A DNA stretch of 64,000 nt from Saccharopolyspora galaxeae (GCF_016526145.1 NZ_JADDUE010000001.1:434001-498000), one strand, 5' to 3'; shown: positions 17,194 to 29,743, counted from the stretch's first letter. The notes: a model not told the origin generated them from the letters alone. Made by a program: numbers and translations.

Positions 17194-17499
17194 ACGCGAG
17201 TGGCGTGTTCCGGGTGCGCGCTCAGCGGTCACACGTCCCCGGGCGGCGACCGGTTGCCGTGTCGCGCGGCCGGGAACGCCCACCCCGGCATATCAGTGCC
17301 TCTGGTCCCGTTCCCGACGTTCGTCGCCGCTGAACGACCGTTCGTCGCCGCGGGGGTATACGCGGGTGCGCCTTGTGACGTTGATTGAAAGTGCGAGTTG
17401 CGGGCAAGAGTTCCGACAACGTGGTCGGGCTCGCAGGTGGACCGCGATACCGCGGGAAACCGTTGCCGAGGCGCTCGCCGTTGTTGAGGAGGAGAGGGA
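17194..17499. other. Spacer between the tad operon and the Prim-Pol gene
   Basis: 306 bp without a recognised gene. A GAGGAGAGGGA ribosome site at the right edge serves the next gene. Around 17375-17400 the sequence is less G+C-rich and could hold its promoter. Nothing else stands out. Confidence 0.4.
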
Positions 17500-18207
17500 A
17501 TGGACTGGTCGGCGGACGAGCGGCCCGGTGTTGCTACAGGGACCGGTGTCGCTCCAGAGACCAGTGTCGCCGGTTCCGGCACCGGCGGTTGGCGCGGAGC
17601 GGCCGATTGGGCCGGTGCGTTCCGCATCGAGCTGCGGGTGCAAGCGATCGAGCTGGCCGCGCGCAGCTGGCCGGTGGTGCCCGGCACGTTCCCGGTCGCT
17701 GCGACCGGGAGATGGTCCGGTGGTGGCTCCACCGGCCCGGTGCCCGTGCACGAGGACTGGCAGGACCGGCGGAGCACCGACGCGGACCAGGTCGCGGCCT
17801 GGTTCGGTGAGCGGCCGTACAGCCTGCTGATCGCCACCGGTGACGAGGTGGAAGTACTCGAGGTCGGTGCCGAGCTCGGGCGGCGTGCCGCGCGGGCGCT
17901 GCGCTCGATGGGCGCTCCGGCACCGATCGTGGCGACTCCGGACGCCCGCTGGTACTTCCTGGCCGCCGGTGGCCGTGCTGCCGCGGTGTGCCCCGAGCTC
18001 GTCACCGCGGGAGCGGTGCGCAGGCACACCGCCGGAAGCTGGCTCCCGGTGCCGCCGAGCACTTTCCACCACGGTGTCGTGCACTGGCGCGTCAAGCCGG
18101 AGGTCTGCGGGTGGCGGCTACCGTCGCCCGAGGTCATCGGCGATGCGTTGCGCATCGGTGCGGACACCGCCGAAGACGTGGCCCAGCTCGTCGTGGCCGG
18201 CAACTGA
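17500..18207 (+). CDS. Prim-Pol domain protein, probably catalytically degenerate
   Basis: The protein has 235 residues, essentially one bifunctional primase/polymerase N-terminal domain: AIELAARSWPVVPGTFPVA (the usual A..YA..GW.VFP start), DWQDRRSTDADQVAAWF, then YSLLIATGDEVEVLEVGAELGRRAARAL and WYFLAAGG, PPSTFHHGVVHWRV and LPSPEVIGDAL. Active Prim-Pols have a D-x-D pair after the TG; here the spot reads LEVGAE, so metal binding is doubtful. No helicase domain is fused. A strong GGAGGAGAGGGA site precedes the ATG. It lies between the tad operon and a convergent helicase gene. Role unknown. Confidence 0.82.
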   Translation: MDWSADERPGVATGTGVAPETSVAGSGTGGWRGAADWAGAFRIELRVQAIELAARSWPVVPGTFPVAATGRWSGGGSTGPVPVHEDWQDRRSTDADQVAAWFGERPYSLLIATGDEVEVLEVGAELGRRAARALRSMGAPAPIVATPDARWYFLAAGGRAAAVCPELVTAGAVRRHTAGSWLPVPPSTFHHGVVHWRVKPEVCGWRLPSPEVIGDALRIGADTAEDVAQLVVAGN

Positions 18208-18293
18208 CGGTCGGCGGCGACCGCGAAATTAGCCGCGGGCAACTGGACGTCCGACCCGTCCAGGGGCACCCCCGATGAGACGTCCGGCGGTGG

Positions 18294-18324
18294 GAGCGAG
18301 CGGGACCGGCGAACCCGCTCGCTC
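18294..18324. terminator. Bidirectional hairpin between convergent genes
   Basis: 11-bp arms (18294-18304 and 18314-18324, GAGCGAGCGGG) with a 9-base loop. It sits between the ends of the Prim-Pol gene and the helicase gene, with further imperfect pairing outside it. Confidence 0.7.
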
Positions 18325-18345
18325 ACCCGACCCGCCGCCGTCGTC

Positions 18346-20736
18346 TCAGCCCCGCCCAGCGGCTTCCCCGTGCGCGGTCGAGAGCACGTCGAGCACAGCC
18401 ACCGCCCCCGCCTTGTCCAGCGGTTCGTTGCCGTTCCCGCACTTCGGCGACTGAACGCAGGACGGGCACCCCGCCGGGCACCCGCAGGAGACGATCGCCT
18501 CCCGCGTCGCGGCCAACCAGGGGAACAACGCGGCATAGCCGCGGTCGGCGAAGCCGGCACCCCCCGGGTGACCGTCGTGCACGAACACAGTGGCTCGTCC
18601 GGTGTGTTCGTGCCGGGCAGTGGAGACACCACCGATGTCCCACCGGTCGCAGGTCGCGAACAGCGGCAGCAGGCCGATCGCCGCGTGCTCGGCGGCGTGC
18701 AGCGCGCCGGGGATGCGTGCCGGGTCCAGCCCGGCCCTCCCCGGCGCGCTGCCGGTAAGCAACTCGTCGGAGATCGTGTACCAGACGGCGCGGGTCACCA
18801 GGTTCCGCGCGGGAAGCTCCAGCGCCACCTGGTCGAGCACCTCGCCGGACGGCAGTTTGCGCAGGTAGCCGACGACCTGCGAGGTGACTTCCACGTCGCC
18901 GAGGCAGACCGTCACCCCCGGGGCGACCATCCGTTCCTCCACGGTGCGCAGCACCGAGATGTCCACGACGTCGCGCGGCGAAGTGGTCCACTCCGGGTTC
19001 TCCGAGTGCACCAGCGCCAGCCCGCTGTCCAGGTCGAGCTCGTCGACGACGAACGACTGGCCCTGGTGCAGGTGCACCGCACCGGGATGCACCATCGAGC
19101 AGGCCGATTCCGGGTCGACGGTGCCCAGCATCCGCCCCGAGTCGCCCTCCACCACCGCGACCTGCTGGCCTCCTGACCCGCGCAGCTCCACCGCCCCGTG
19201 CGGCCGATCCTTCGCGGTCCAGTACCAGCCGCGTGGCCGTTTGCGCAGCACACCTTCGTCGGTCAGCGCCTCGACCGCCGCCCGCGCGGGCGCCCCGCCG
19301 AAGATCTCGAACGATGATTCGTCCAGCGGCAGCTCCGCGGCGGCGCAAGCCAGGTGCGGTTCGAGCACGTACGGGTTCGCCGGATCCAGCACCGTCGATT
19401 CGACCGGCCGGTCCAGCACCGCGGGCGGGTTGTGCACCAGGTAGGTGTCCAGCGGATCATCCCGCGCGACGAAGATGACCAGCGCGTCCTCCCCATCCCG
19501 CCCGGCCCGGCCCGCCTGCTGCCAGAACGAGGCCAGCGTTCCCGGATACCCGGCCACCACCACGGCGTCGAGCCCCGCGATGTCCACACCCAGTTCCAAG
19601 GCGTTGGTCGCCGCCACCGCGAGCAGTTCCCCGGACAGCAACGCCCGTTCCAGCCAGCGCCGGTCCTCGGGGAGGTAACCGCCGCGGTAGGCGGCGACCT
19701 TGTCCGCGAGTTCATGGTCCACTTCGGACAGAGCGCGCCGGGTGGACAGCGCGGCCAGCTCGACGCCGCGCCGCGAGCGGATGAACGCCAGCGTCCGCGC
19801 GCCCTCGATGACCAGCTCGGTCAGGATGCGCGCCGCCTCGGTCCCGGCCGCGCGACGCACCGGCGCGTCGTTCTCGCCCGCCAAGTCGTCCAGCAACGGC
19901 GGTTCCCACAACGCGACGGTCCGCGAACCCCGCGGTGAACCGTCTTCGCTGATCGCGTGGCACTCCACCCCGGTGAGCCGTTCGGCGAGCGCACCGGGAT
20001 CGGCCACCGTCGCCGAGGCCAGCACGAACACCGGGTCCGACCCGTAGTACCGGGCGATCCGCCGCAGCCGCCGCAGCAGCAGTGCCACGTGGGAACCGAA
20101 CACGCCGCGGTAGGTGTGGCACTCGTCGATCACCACGAACTTGAGGTTCCGGAAGAACCGCGCCCATCGCGAGTGCCGGGTGAGCACGCCGTGGTGGAGC
20201 ATGTCCGGGTTCGTGAAGACCCAGCGACCGTGCGCGCGAACCCAGTCCCGTTCGACCTTGGGCGTGTCCCCGTCGTAGGAGCTCGCACGCACTCCTTCGA
20301 GCCCTTCACCGCAAAGCTCCTCCACCGCCCGGAGCTGGTCGGCGCCGAGCGCCTTGGTCGGAGACAGGTACAGCGCGGTGCTCCGCGCGTCCGACAGCAG
20401 CTCGGCGAGCACCGGGAGCTGGTAGATCATCGACTTGCCGGAGGCGGTGCCGGTGGCCACCACGACGTGCTCACCGGCCCGCGCCGCTTCGGCCCCTTCG
20501 GTCTGGTGCGACCACGGCAGCTCCGCGCCGCGGGCGCGCATCGCGGCCACCAGCTGTTCCGGCGCCCAGTCCGGCCAATCCGCGTGCTTGGCCGGGCGTG
20601 CTGGTGTCTGCTCGACGTGGCGCAACGGGGACTCGTCGGCAGGCACTCCGGCCAGCGCGCGATCGAGCAGCCGTCGCCCGCGGCCGTCCCGGTCCCGGCC
20701 GGTGTCCGCCTGGCCTGCACCCATGTGCGCTGCGTT
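18346..20736 (-). CDS. SftH/Hrq1-type DEAD/H helicase with DUF1998 zinc domain
   Basis: The protein has about 796 residues. Superfamily 2 motifs: Q-like LPWSHQTEGAEAA, Walker A ATGTASGKS, LYLSPTKALGADQ, DECH box VIDECHTYRG, SAT motif VLASATVADP, and QQAGRAGRDG (motif VI) in the second RecA domain. The C terminus has CGCPAGCPSCVQSPKCG, the four-Cys metal site of the MrfA/Hrq1/SftH clade. M. smegmatis SftH is a 3'-5' DNA translocase; MrfA repairs mitomycin crosslinks. The start at GTG 20736 is preferred (GAGG upstream); GTG 20772 and ATG 20724 remain possible. Helicase plus Tad genes is a known actinobacterial neighbourhood. Confidence 0.92.
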   Translation of the reverse strand, partial: NAAHMGAGQADTGRDRDGRGRRLLDRALAGVPADESPLRHVEQTPARPAKHADWPDWAPEQLVAAMRARGAELPWSHQTEGAEAARAGEHVVVATGTASGKSMIYQLPVLAELLSDARSTALYLSPTKALGADQLRAVEELCGEGLEGVRASSYDGDTPKVERDWVRAHGRWVFTNPDMLHHGVLTRHSRWARFFRNLKFVVIDECHTYRGVFGSHVALLLRRLRRIARYYGSDPVFVLASATVADPGALAERLTGVECHAISEDGSPRGSRTVALWEPPLLDDLAGENDAPVRRAAGTEAARILTELVIEGARTLAFIRSRRGVELAALSTRRALSEVDHELADKVAAYRGGYLPEDRRWLERALLSGELLAVAATNALELGVDIAGLDAVVVAGYPGTLASFWQQAGRAGRDGEDALVIFVARDDPLDTYLVHNPPAVLDRPVESTVLDPANPYVLEPHLACAAAELPLDESSFEIFGGAPARAAVEALTDEGVLRKRPRGWYWTAKDRPHGAVELRGSGGQQVAVVEGDSGRMLGTVDPESACSMVHPGAVHLHQGQSFVVDELDLDSGLALVHSENPEWTTSPRDVVDISVLRTVEERMVAPGVTVCLGDVEVTSQVVGYLRKLPSGEVLDQVALELPARNLVTRAVWYTISDELLTGSAPGRAGLDPARIPGALHAAEHAAIGLLPLFATCDRWDIGGVSTARHEHTGRATVFVHDGHPGGAGFADRGYAALFPWLAATREAIVSCGCPAGCPSCVQSPKCGNGNEPLDKAGAVAVLDVLSTAHGEAAGRG

Positions 20737-21227
20737 CACGTCTTCGAGCCTCGCACAGGGCGCACGCGGCACCGCACACGTGTGTGCATACCCGGTGATG
20801 ATCTCGATCGAGTGATCTTGCGCGGGCTGCGGGCCGTTCGCTGAGCGCGGTCGTTTCGTCCGGCCGGCGCGCGCGGCTTCGTCCCCTTCGCGTGGTTGCG
20901 CCGACCGGGTGAGCGCGCGACACGCCGGACGGAGCTCCCGAGCGACACGCGATACCGGAAGTCACCCGTTCGGTCCACGTCAAGATTTGCCCGAACGGGC
21001 GATCAAGGCCGCACTGTATCGATCATGAAATAACGAATCCGCACGTCGATGCGAGGCACGCATCACACGGTGAAGTAAGACACTTCGAGCCTGAATAGAC
21101 TCCCCGCCCACGACTTCGTCGCGCGCGGCCCCCGGCGGGCCGGGCGTCGGCGGGGAAGTATCGAGCGTCGGAGCGGACGCAGCACCGCCCTCTCCGGCGC
21201 GCCACTGAGCACATTCGAGGAGGACGG
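20737..21227. other. Divergent promoter region, helicase and hppA
   Basis: About 490 bp with no recognised gene. The 20990-21110 part is less G+C-rich (GAAATAACGAAT, GAAGTAAGACACTTC) and is the likely place of the hppA promoter. A GAGGAGGACGG ribosome site precedes hppA. Confidence 0.45.
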
Positions 21228-23609
21228 ATGTCCCTGCTGACGCCGGCCCAGCCAGGTTGGGCCGCTCAGGGCACTGCACCACCGAGCTCGACGCAGATGA
21301 ACCTCGCGCAAGCCGCTCCCGGCGGCGGTCTGGATCTCAGCGGCGCGGACTACGCCGTGGTCGGTGTCGTCATGGTCATCGCCCTGGCCGCGCTGGCCTT
21401 CGGCTACGTGCTGATCAAGGAGGTGCTGGCGGCCGGTCAGGGATCGGCCAAGATGCAGGAGATCTCCCGAGCGGTCCAGGAAGGTGCCGCCGCGTACCTC
21501 AACCGCCAGTTCCGCACCCTCGCCGGGTTCGCGGTGGTGGTGTTCCTGGTGCTGTTCGCGCTACCCGCCGACAGCGCCGCCGAGCGGATCGGCCGATCGA
21601 TCTTCTTCCTGTTCGGTGCCGCGTTCTCGGCGGCCATCGGTTACCTCGGGATGTGGCTGTCCACCCGCGCGAACGTGCGGGTCGCGGCGGCCTCGAACGA
21701 CCCGGGTGCGGGCAGGCAGACGGCGATGAAGGTGGCGTTCCGCACCGGCGGTGTGGTCGGCATGACCACGGTCGGCCTTGGCCTGTTCGGTGCGTCCCTG
21801 GTGGTGCTGGTCTACGCCGGTGAAGCACCGCGGGTGCTGGAGGGCTTCGGCTTCGGCGCCGCCCTGCTGGCGATGTTCATGCGGGTCGGCGGCGGCATCT
21901 TCACCAAGGCCGCCGACGTGGGTGCCGACCTGGTCGGCAAGGTCGAGCAGGACATCCCGGAGGACGACCCCCGCAACGCCGCGACCATCGCGGACAACGT
22001 GGGCGACAACGTCGGCGACTGCGCGGGCATGGCGGCGGACCTGTTCGAGTCCTACGCGGTCACGCTGGTGGCCTCGCTGATCCTGGGCACCGCGGCGTTC
22101 GGCCTGAAGGGTCTGCTGTTCCCGCTGATCGTGCCCGCGATCGGCGTGGTCACCGCGGTCATCGGCGTCTACATCACCAGGGCGCGGGCCGCCGAGAGCG
22201 CGCTGACCGCGATCAACCGCTCGTTCTACATCTCGGCGGGCATCTCCGCGGTCGCGTGCGCGATCGCCGCGCTGCTGTACCTGCCGACGTCGTTCTCGCA
22301 GTTGGCCGGGGTCTCCCCGGAGATCAGCAACAGCCCGGGCAACCCGGCGCTGATCGCGCTCGCCGCGGTGATCATCGGCATTCTGCTGGCCGTGGTGATC
22401 CTGAAGCTGACCGGCTACTTCACCGCCACCGAGCACCGGCCGGTGCAGGACGTCGGCAAGTCCTCGCTGACCGGCCCGGCCACGGTGATCCTCACCGGCC
22501 TGTCCGTCGGGTTCGAGTCCGCCGTCTACACCGCGCTGGTGATCGGCGCGGCGGTCCTCGGTGCATTCCTGCTCTCGGGCACGTTGACGGTGGCGCTGTT
22601 CGCGGTCGCGCTGGCCGGCTGCGGACTGCTGACCACGGTCGGCGTGATCGTCGCGATGGACACCTTCGGGCCGGTCGCCGACAACGCGCAGGGCATCGCG
22701 GAGATGTCCGGCGAGTTCGAGGGCGAGGGTGCCAAGATCCTCACCGAGCTGGACGCGGTGGGCAACACCACCAAGGCCATCACCAAGGGCATCGCCATCG
22801 CGACCGCGGTGCTGGCGGCGACGGCGCTGTTCGGGTCGTACCAGGACGCGATCACGAAGGCCGCCCGCAACGTCGGAGAGGCGATCAGCGCGGCCGACTA
22901 CCAGGTGTTCGCGCCCAACGTGCTGGTCGGCATCGCGATCGGGGCGGCCGTGGTGTTCCTGTTCTCCGGGCTCGCGATCAACGCGGTGTCCCGCGCGGCA
23001 GGCGCCGTGGTCTACGAGGTGCGGCGCCAGTTCAAGGACAACCCGGGGATCATGGACGGTTCGACCCGGCCGGAGTACCACCGCGTCGTCGACATCTGCA
23101 CCCGCGACTCGCTGCGCGAGCTCGCCACCCCCGGTCTGCTGGCGGTGCTGGCGCCGATCGCGGTGGGCTTCGGGCTCGGCGTCGGTCCGCTGGCCGGTTA
23201 CCTGGCGGGCGCGATCGCCGCCGGCACCCTGATGGCGATCTTCCTGGCCAACTCCGGCGGTGCGTGGGACAACTCGAAGAAGCTGGTCGAGGACGGCTAC
23301 CACGGCGGCAAGGGTTCCGAGGCGCACTCGGCGACGGTCATCGGCGACACGGTCGGCGACCCGTTCAAGGACACCGCTGGACCGGCGATCAACCCGCTGA
23401 TCAAGGTGATGAACCTGGTCTCGGTGCTGATCGCGCCTGCGGTGGTCACCCTGACCATGGGCGACTCGGCCTCGCGGCCGGTGCAGATCGCGATCGCGGT
23501 CGTGGCGGCGCTGGTGATCGTGGGCGCGGTCGTGGCGTCGAAGCGGCGCAGCACGGCCATCGCCGACGAGCCTGCCGACGAGGGCAAGGTCGTCAACGGC
23601 GCGGCCTGA
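21228..23609 (+). CDS. hppA: Membrane-bound proton-pumping pyrophosphatase
   Basis: The protein has 793 residues with about 16 membrane helices. It hydrolyses pyrophosphate and exports protons. Active-site blocks: DVGADLVGKVE (from D230), EDDPRNAATIADNVGDNVGDCAGMAADLFES, and near the C terminus GGAWDNSKKLVEDG and DTVGDPFKDTAGPAINPLIKVMNLVS. GNTTKA at 512-517 has Lys516 at the position that separates K+-independent pumps (Lys) from K+-dependent ones (Ala). It stands alone. With the soluble Ppa at 34066 it gives the cell two ways to remove pyrophosphate. Confidence 0.97.
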   Translation: MSLLTPAQPGWAAQGTAPPSSTQMNLAQAAPGGGLDLSGADYAVVGVVMVIALAALAFGYVLIKEVLAAGQGSAKMQEISRAVQEGAAAYLNRQFRTLAGFAVVVFLVLFALPADSAAERIGRSIFFLFGAAFSAAIGYLGMWLSTRANVRVAAASNDPGAGRQTAMKVAFRTGGVVGMTTVGLGLFGASLVVLVYAGEAPRVLEGFGFGAALLAMFMRVGGGIFTKAADVGADLVGKVEQDIPEDDPRNAATIADNVGDNVGDCAGMAADLFESYAVTLVASLILGTAAFGLKGLLFPLIVPAIGVVTAVIGVYITRARAAESALTAINRSFYISAGISAVACAIAALLYLPTSFSQLAGVSPEISNSPGNPALIALAAVIIGILLAVVILKLTGYFTATEHRPVQDVGKSSLTGPATVILTGLSVGFESAVYTALVIGAAVLGAFLLSGTLTVALFAVALAGCGLLTTVGVIVAMDTFGPVADNAQGIAEMSGEFEGEGAKILTELDAVGNTTKAITKGIAIATAVLAATALFGSYQDAITKAARNVGEAISAADYQVFAPNVLVGIAIGAAVVFLFSGLAINAVSRAAGAVVYEVRRQFKDNPGIMDGSTRPEYHRVVDICTRDSLRELATPGLLAVLAPIAVGFGLGVGPLAGYLAGAIAAGTLMAIFLANSGGAWDNSKKLVEDGYHGGKGSEAHSATVIGDTVGDPFKDTAGPAINPLIKVMNLVSVLIAPAVVTLTMGDSASRPVQIAIAVVAALVIVGAVVASKRRSTAIADEPADEGKVVNGAA

Positions 23610-23834
23610 CGAGCCGTCCTGGCGGGGCGTCCGGCGCGGCCGGGCGCTCCGCCTTTTTCGGTGCTGACGGGTGAAGTGGGCGGCTTGTGCGTTGTCTCGC
23701 CGCACATCCTTCTCCGACGAGTCCGCAGTTCCGTGCGCAGCGATGAAGGTCCAGTGCGCCCCCGGCCTGCCGGTCGCGGCCGCGGGTGCGGGACAGTCGG
23801 GGCGCACGGTGAAGCAAACCCCAGGGGAATGCGC

Positions 23835-24530
23835 ATGAAGATCCGTTCGACCTCCGTCGCGGTGCTCGCCGCCGTCCCGCTGGCGCTGGCCGGTTGTTCG
23901 CAGGGACCGCAGCCGCCGGAGCAGCCGCCGCAGCAGCCACCGGCTCCGCAGCAACAGCAGCCCGCCCCGAACCAGCCGGCGAAGGTCAGCGCCGAGGGCG
24001 TGGCGTGGACCGGCAAGCTGTGCGGCCTGGTGGGCAGCTTCTCCGCGTCGCAGCAGCAGGCGCCGCAGGTGGATCGCAGCAACACCGACGCCTTCAAGAA
24101 CTCCTCGGTCGCCCAGATGACCGCCGCCGAGCAGGCCGCGAACCAGACGGTGACCGGGCTGCAGCAGATCGGCCCGTCTCCGATCAAGGGCGGCGACCAG
24201 GTCGCGGGCACCTTCGTCGACGGGTTCTCGCAGGTGCGCGACATCCTGAGCACGGCCAAGGGCAAGGCCGAGCAGGTCGACTCGCACGACAAGCAGGCGT
24301 TCACCGCGGGCATGACCGGTGTGCAGGACGAGCTGAAGAAGGGGCAGCAGCTGGACTTCAGCGCCCAGTTCGAGCAGTTCTCCAAGAACGCGGAGCTGAA
24401 CCAGGCGGCGACGCAGGCTCCGGAGTGCCAGCAGCTGACGGCGCAGGCTCAGCAGCAGGCCCAGCAACAGCAGCAGATGCAGCAGCAACAGCAGCAACAG
24501 CAGCAGCCGGCGCCCCAACCGCCGCGCTGA
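23835..24530 (+). CDS. Lipoprotein with glutamine-rich linker and tail
   Basis: The protein has 231 residues from ATG 23835, which has AGGGGA at good spacing; the ATG two codons earlier is too close to it. The signal ends in LALAGC, a clear lipobox. A Pro/Gln linker follows (about 20-45), then a helical domain of about 150 residues with two Cys (KLCGLVG; PECQQL), and a C-terminal run that is almost pure Gln (about 205-225) ending PAPQPPR. No family was recognised. The CAG/CAA run at about 24445-24510 is prone to slippage. Confidence 0.85.
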   Translation: MKIRSTSVAVLAAVPLALAGCSQGPQPPEQPPQQPPAPQQQQPAPNQPAKVSAEGVAWTGKLCGLVGSFSASQQQAPQVDRSNTDAFKNSSVAQMTAAEQAANQTVTGLQQIGPSPIKGGDQVAGTFVDGFSQVRDILSTAKGKAEQVDSHDKQAFTAGMTGVQDELKKGQQLDFSAQFEQFSKNAELNQAATQAPECQQLTAQAQQQAQQQQQMQQQQQQQQQPAPQPPR

Positions 24531-24618
24531 TCGACGCGGTGCGCCCGGCCGGGCCCGAGTAGCCCGACCGGGCGTACCCACTGGTCAAGCTCGAACGACT
24601 GTTCTACGATCATGGATC

Positions 24619-25203
24619 GTGGACCAGCTGTCCTTCTTCTCGGCGGAGGCCCGCCATCCCCGCGTGGCCGATCTCGCGGGAATGCTGTGCGGGCCGGGCC
24701 AGGCGGTGGGCTTCGGCCGCGGCACCGCCGCCCGGCTGTCCGTCGTGGTCGCCGACGACTGGCGCGCCCGCTCGCTGGTGCGTGCCTGCGAGGAGCGCGG
24801 GGTCGGCGCCGAACTCGACCGCTCCGAAGCCGATCACCCGCTGGTGCGCACCGCGTTCCGCGCCGACCTGACCGAGCTCGCGCGCGATTGGCTGCGCGGC
24901 GCGATGAAGTCGGTGCCCGCCGATTTCGCCCCGGACGGCGCCGCGCTGCGGATCTGGGCGCTCACGGCGGGACGCCCGGTGCCCGGCGGTTACCTGCTCG
25001 GCCTGGATCCGCACGCGCCGGACACGCACGAGCCGTTGACCTCCGCGCTGTCCAGGGCAGGACTTCCGACGCGCTGCCTCGGGCCGCGCGCCGGCGGTCC
25101 GGCGTTGCGCGTCACCGGGCGGCGCCGCATCGAACGCCTCGCCGAACTCGTCGGCCCGACACCCGATGGTGCGATCGAGCGCACGTGGCCACTCGTTTCG
25201 TGA
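24619..25203 (+). CDS. Conserved actinobacterial protein, Rv3647c-like, unknown function
   Basis: The protein has 194 residues from GTG 24619. It is soluble, without signal or membrane segment; it starts DQLSFFSAEARHPRVADLAGMLCGPGQ and contains ARLSVVVADDWRARSLVRACEERG and a DWLRGAMKSVPADF stretch, ending in a basic RVTGRRRIERLAEL. The position directly before topA matches the place of an uncharacterised M. tuberculosis protein, so the link to topA is conserved. A DNA- or RNA-related role is a guess only. Confidence 0.8.
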   Translation: MDQLSFFSAEARHPRVADLAGMLCGPGQAVGFGRGTAARLSVVVADDWRARSLVRACEERGVGAELDRSEADHPLVRTAFRADLTELARDWLRGAMKSVPADFAPDGAALRIWALTAGRPVPGGYLLGLDPHAPDTHEPLTSALSRAGLPTRCLGPRAGGPALRVTGRRRIERLAELVGPTPDGAIERTWPLVS

Positions 25204-25392
25204 CGCTTCACCGCAGGCAGTGACAGGTCACGCAACGGAACACGTTCCTCACCCGATACGTTCGTACGGGACGGAAGACGCGAGTACCGGCGTGTGGTGT
25301 GCCACGCTGTGCGTCCCTGGGTGCGGCATATCGGACCGCGTCCGGTGCACACTGGCGGATCGGACGCCTTCGCGAGGAGAGAGCAGGTAAGC

Positions 25393-28419
<3,027 letters not shown>

Positions 28420-28492
28420 ACCGCCCCGGGTGCGCCCGGTCCGCTGTCGTGGCCGCCTCGTACAGTGCGGGTGAACGCCACGGAGGTGACCT

Positions 28493-29743
28493 GTGCAGGA
28501 GTCCCCGGATCCGGTCGAGGGCGAGGTCCCGCCGGACACCGGCGTCTGGGCGGACATCGTCGGTCAGCCCGCCGCGGTGCGCACGCTGCTGGCAGCCGCC
28601 CGCGCCGCGCGGTTGCAGATCCGGGGTGAGCCGGCGCCGGCCGGGGCGATGACCCACGCGTGGTTGTTCACCGGACCGCCCGGATCCGGCCGCTCGGTGG
28701 CGGCTCGCGCCTTCGCGGCGGCACTGCAGTGCACGGACCCGGCCGCGGATGGTGACCTGCCGGGCTGCGGGCACTGCTCCGCCTGCCGCACGGTCATGTC
28801 CGGCACGCACGCGGACGTGCGCGTGGTCGTGCCGGAGGGTCTGACGATCTCGGTGCGCGAGATGCGCGAGCTCGTGCAGGCCGCGGCTCGCCGCCCGACC
28901 ACCGGGGAATGGCGGGTCGTGCTCATCGAGGATTCCGACCGGCTGACCGAAGGCGCGGCGAACGCGCTGCTCAAGGCCGTCGAAGAACCTCCGGACCGCA
29001 CGGTTTTCGCGCTGTGCGCGCCTTCGGACCACCCGGAGGACGTGCCGGTGACGATCCGCTCGCGGTGCCGCGCCGTGCAGCTGCGCACTCCGCTGGCGTC
29101 CGCGATCGCGGAGGTGCTGCGCGAACGGGACGGCATCGAGGACGCCATGGCCACCTGGGCCGCGTCCGTGTGCGGCGGACACATCGGCCGTGCGCGGCGG
29201 TTGGCGACAGATTCCGATGCGCGGGAGCGGCGCGCGAAGGTGCTCAGCGTCCCGGCCGGTCTGCGCCGGTTCTCCGATGTGTTCACCGCCGCCGGCGGGC
29301 TGGTGAAGTCCGCGGAGACGGAGGCGGCAGCGGCCAACGAGGAACGCGACGAAGCCGAGAAGGACGAGCTGCGCACCGCCATGGGAGCGGGCGGTACCGG
29401 TAAGGGAACCGCGGCGGCGAACCGCGGCGCGAACGCCGCGCTGCGCGAACTGGAGAAGCGGCAGAAGTCCCGGGCCACCCGTTCGCAGCGGGACGCGCTG
29501 GACCTGGCGCTGGTGGACTTGGCGGGGTTCTACCGGGACGTGCTGGTGACCCGGTCGCGTTCGGCCGCGCCGCTGAACCATCCGGACTACGAGGCGGATG
29601 TGGTGCGCGCGGCTTCGGAGTGGAGCTCGGAGTCGGCGCTGCGGCGGCTGGAAGCGGTGCTGGAGTGCCGCACGGCGCTGAGCCGCAACGTGAAGCCGAT
29701 CATCGCCGTGGAGGCGATGGCCGCCACCTTGCACCGGGGCTGA
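28493..29743 (+). CDS. holB: DNA polymerase III subunit delta'
   Basis: The protein has 416 residues from GTG 28493 with CGGAGG upstream. Clamp-loader AAA+ domain: WADIVGQPAAVRTL, P-loop GPPGSGRS (Arg where Lys is usual; delta' need not hydrolyse ATP), zinc module with CGHCSAC, VVLIEDSDRLTEGAANALLKAVEEPP and VPVTIRSRCRAVQL. An unusual charged insert (about 265-325, EERDEAEKDEL and GTGKGTAAANRGAN) precedes the C-terminal collar domain. It works with DnaX and HolA to load the sliding clamp. A terminator follows directly. Confidence 0.94.
   Translation: MQESPDPVEGEVPPDTGVWADIVGQPAAVRTLLAAARAARLQIRGEPAPAGAMTHAWLFTGPPGSGRSVAARAFAAALQCTDPAADGDLPGCGHCSACRTVMSGTHADVRVVVPEGLTISVREMRELVQAAARRPTTGEWRVVLIEDSDRLTEGAANALLKAVEEPPDRTVFALCAPSDHPEDVPVTIRSRCRAVQLRTPLASAIAEVLRERDGIEDAMATWAASVCGGHIGRARRLATDSDARERRAKVLSVPAGLRRFSDVFTAAGGLVKSAETEAAAANEERDEAEKDELRTAMGAGGTGKGTAAANRGANAALRELEKRQKSRATRSQRDALDLALVDLAGFYRDVLVTRSRSAAPLNHPDYEADVVRAASEWSSESALRRLEAVLECRTALSRNVKPIIAVEAMAATLHRG

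Noticed and set aside
21000-21227. Possible riboswitch upstream of hppA
   Set aside because: No conserved core of a known class could be recognised by eye, and no clear expression-platform hairpin.
21561-24581. A very long open frame on the minus strand opposite hppA
   Set aside because: It is the mirror of G+C-rich codon bias in hppA; composition is His/Arg/Asp-rich and without any family pattern.
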